DNA from: Oscillatoria sp. CS-180
GTDB lineage: Bacteria > Cyanobacteriota > Cyanobacteriia > Phormidesmidales > Phormidesmidaceae
DNA length: 64,000 bases
Reading direction: 5' to 3'
Assembly: GCF_028330965.1 (NCBI RefSeq)
Contig: NZ_JAQMUB010000021.1
Location: 1 to 64,000, forward strand
This document shows, in pieces, positions 63,420-64,000 of the stretch (positions are counted from its first letter, which is position 1; each line of letters starts with the position of its first letter). Under the pieces are notes generated by a model, which was given only the letters and a program-made list of their open reading frames with translations, was not told where the DNA came from and did no database searches. Both the position numbers and the translations under genes were made by a program.

Positions 63420-64000
63420 GTGGATACTGTTAAACCTGCCAGTATTGTTCTGCAGATTGTCGATCCCGAGCTGGATGAAGCGGATAAAGACCACACGCTG
63501 CAACTCTTTTGGGATGATTTGACGCAGTTGGACTTAACTTCGCAAACCCGGATTGCGCCGTTAATTAACCAGCAAGAGATTCAGTACCGTCACGGTTTGC
63601 AGGCAACCATTCCTGATCCAGAAAGAGTTTCAACTTGGATCAAGAAGGTTAGCGATCGCCTGACTGAAACCTCTGCTGAAATTCGTTTGACCTGTACTAT
63701 CGACCGGATGAGAGTCCAAACGCAAACGGATTCTGCTGAGGAACTTTTAGGCCTTCTGCCAGCGATTGAAACGTTTCTTCCGGCCAAACAGATTTTCCAA
63801 GCACGAGCCGAAACATATGCTTTCAGAGGGGGTGAAATTTCGCCCGTTGAACAGGCCAATTTAGAGCTGTTGAGACATCGCTTAAACCTTGATGCAGATT
63901 GGGCTGAGACTGTTGTTGCCCAAGCCCTGGGACCGTATGTTAATCGGTCGGCCAAGCTTGAGCGGTATCGGGAAATCTTCAATGCTGAGCTAGAGCGCCA
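63420..64000 (+). CDS. 5' part of a cyanobacterial hypothetical gene, cut by the window edge
   Basis: A frame from GTG at 63420, with AGGAG eleven bases upstream, is open to the window end (193 codons). It starts VDTVKPASIVLQIVDPELDE and later has YAFRGGEISPVEQANLELLR and HRLNLDADWAETVVAQALGP, then RYREIFNAELER. The ISPVEQANLELLRHRLNL...A......Y..IF...L segment recurs in cyanobacterial proteins near variable effector domains as I recall, with a helical all-alpha look. The N-terminal 100 residues resemble a small alpha/beta unit. An antisense frame at 63590-63982 is a shadow. The rest of the protein lies outside. Confidence 0.75.
   Translation, partial: MDTVKPASIVLQIVDPELDEADKDHTLQLFWDDLTQLDLTSQTRIAPLINQQEIQYRHGLQATIPDPERVSTWIKKVSDRLTETSAEIRLTCTIDRMRVQTQTDSAEELLGLLPAIETFLPAKQIFQARAETYAFRGGEISPVEQANLELLRHRLNLDADWAETVVAQALGPYVNRSAKLERYREIFNAELER

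Noticed and set aside
1-64000. CRISPR arrays, prophage modules, toxin-antitoxin pairs and rRNA genes
   Set aside because: I looked for regularly spaced repeats, phage structural genes, paired small toxin-antitoxin genes and rRNA core motifs and saw none.

Overview
The window is chromosomal DNA from a cyanobacterium. The direct signs are the many GCGATCGC palindromes (HIP1), a Pcb/IsiA-type chlorophyll antenna gene, ndhL of the photosynthetic NDH-1 complex, a trnL-UAA gene split by a group I intron, and several small protein families I know only from cyanobacteria. The Pcb-type antenna and the overall gene set suggest a Leptolyngbya-, Acaryochloris- or Synechococcales-like organism. I cannot name a genus from the sequence alone.

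Layout. 0-9 kb: a transposase-like tail, rpiA, a NuiA-like gene, the pcb/isiA antenna gene, a repeat-rich segment holding a 59-codon zinc-ribbon gene, an alpha/beta hydrolase without its serine, ktrB, gcvT and gcvH. 9-17.5 kb: an accessory cell-surface block with a Gfo/Idh oxidoreductase, a polysaccharide deacetylase, a GT2 glycosyltransferase and a 1336-residue mosaic subtilase. 17.7-33.6 kb: housekeeping genes glmS, class II fba, CPBP protease, lysA-cdaA-uppS, rimI, clpC, ispG and ctpA. 33.6-48 kb: two minor-pilin genes, an atzG-atzE pair, a tandem pair of GT-C-like membrane proteins, a DUF4399 protein, a B12-binding radical SAM protein and an orphan solute-binding lipoprotein. 48-58 kb: a methyltransferase, murA, an M48 protease, three tRNA-Leu genes and one tRNA-Ser, an alpha-amylase, ndhL and a large helical protein of unknown function. 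58-63 kb: a type I secretion pair, with an HlyD adaptor and an HlyB-like ABC protein that carries a cyclic-nucleotide domain and a degenerate C39 domain. The right edge cuts a further cyanobacterial gene.

Genes that may work together. glmS, murA, lysA and uppS all feed peptidoglycan synthesis. cdaA makes c-di-AMP, a regulator of potassium uptake in other bacteria, and a KtrB potassium channel lies elsewhere in the window. The subtilase is the kind of large calcium-domain protein that type I systems export, and such a system lies about 41 kb away; that link is inference.

The most distinctive finding is a set of short non-coding elements (about 85-101 bp) with TAGC...GCTA ends. They form at least three sequence families and several sit in TA target duplications. 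One copy at 8809-8908 interrupts a foldback repeat whose uninterrupted relative is at 1729-1809, so the window holds both an empty and a filled site. Two copies bracket the small zinc-ribbon gene. Another notable point is that the stop codon of the M48 protease gene lies inside the following tRNA-Leu, so RNase P cleavage of a joint transcript would remove it.
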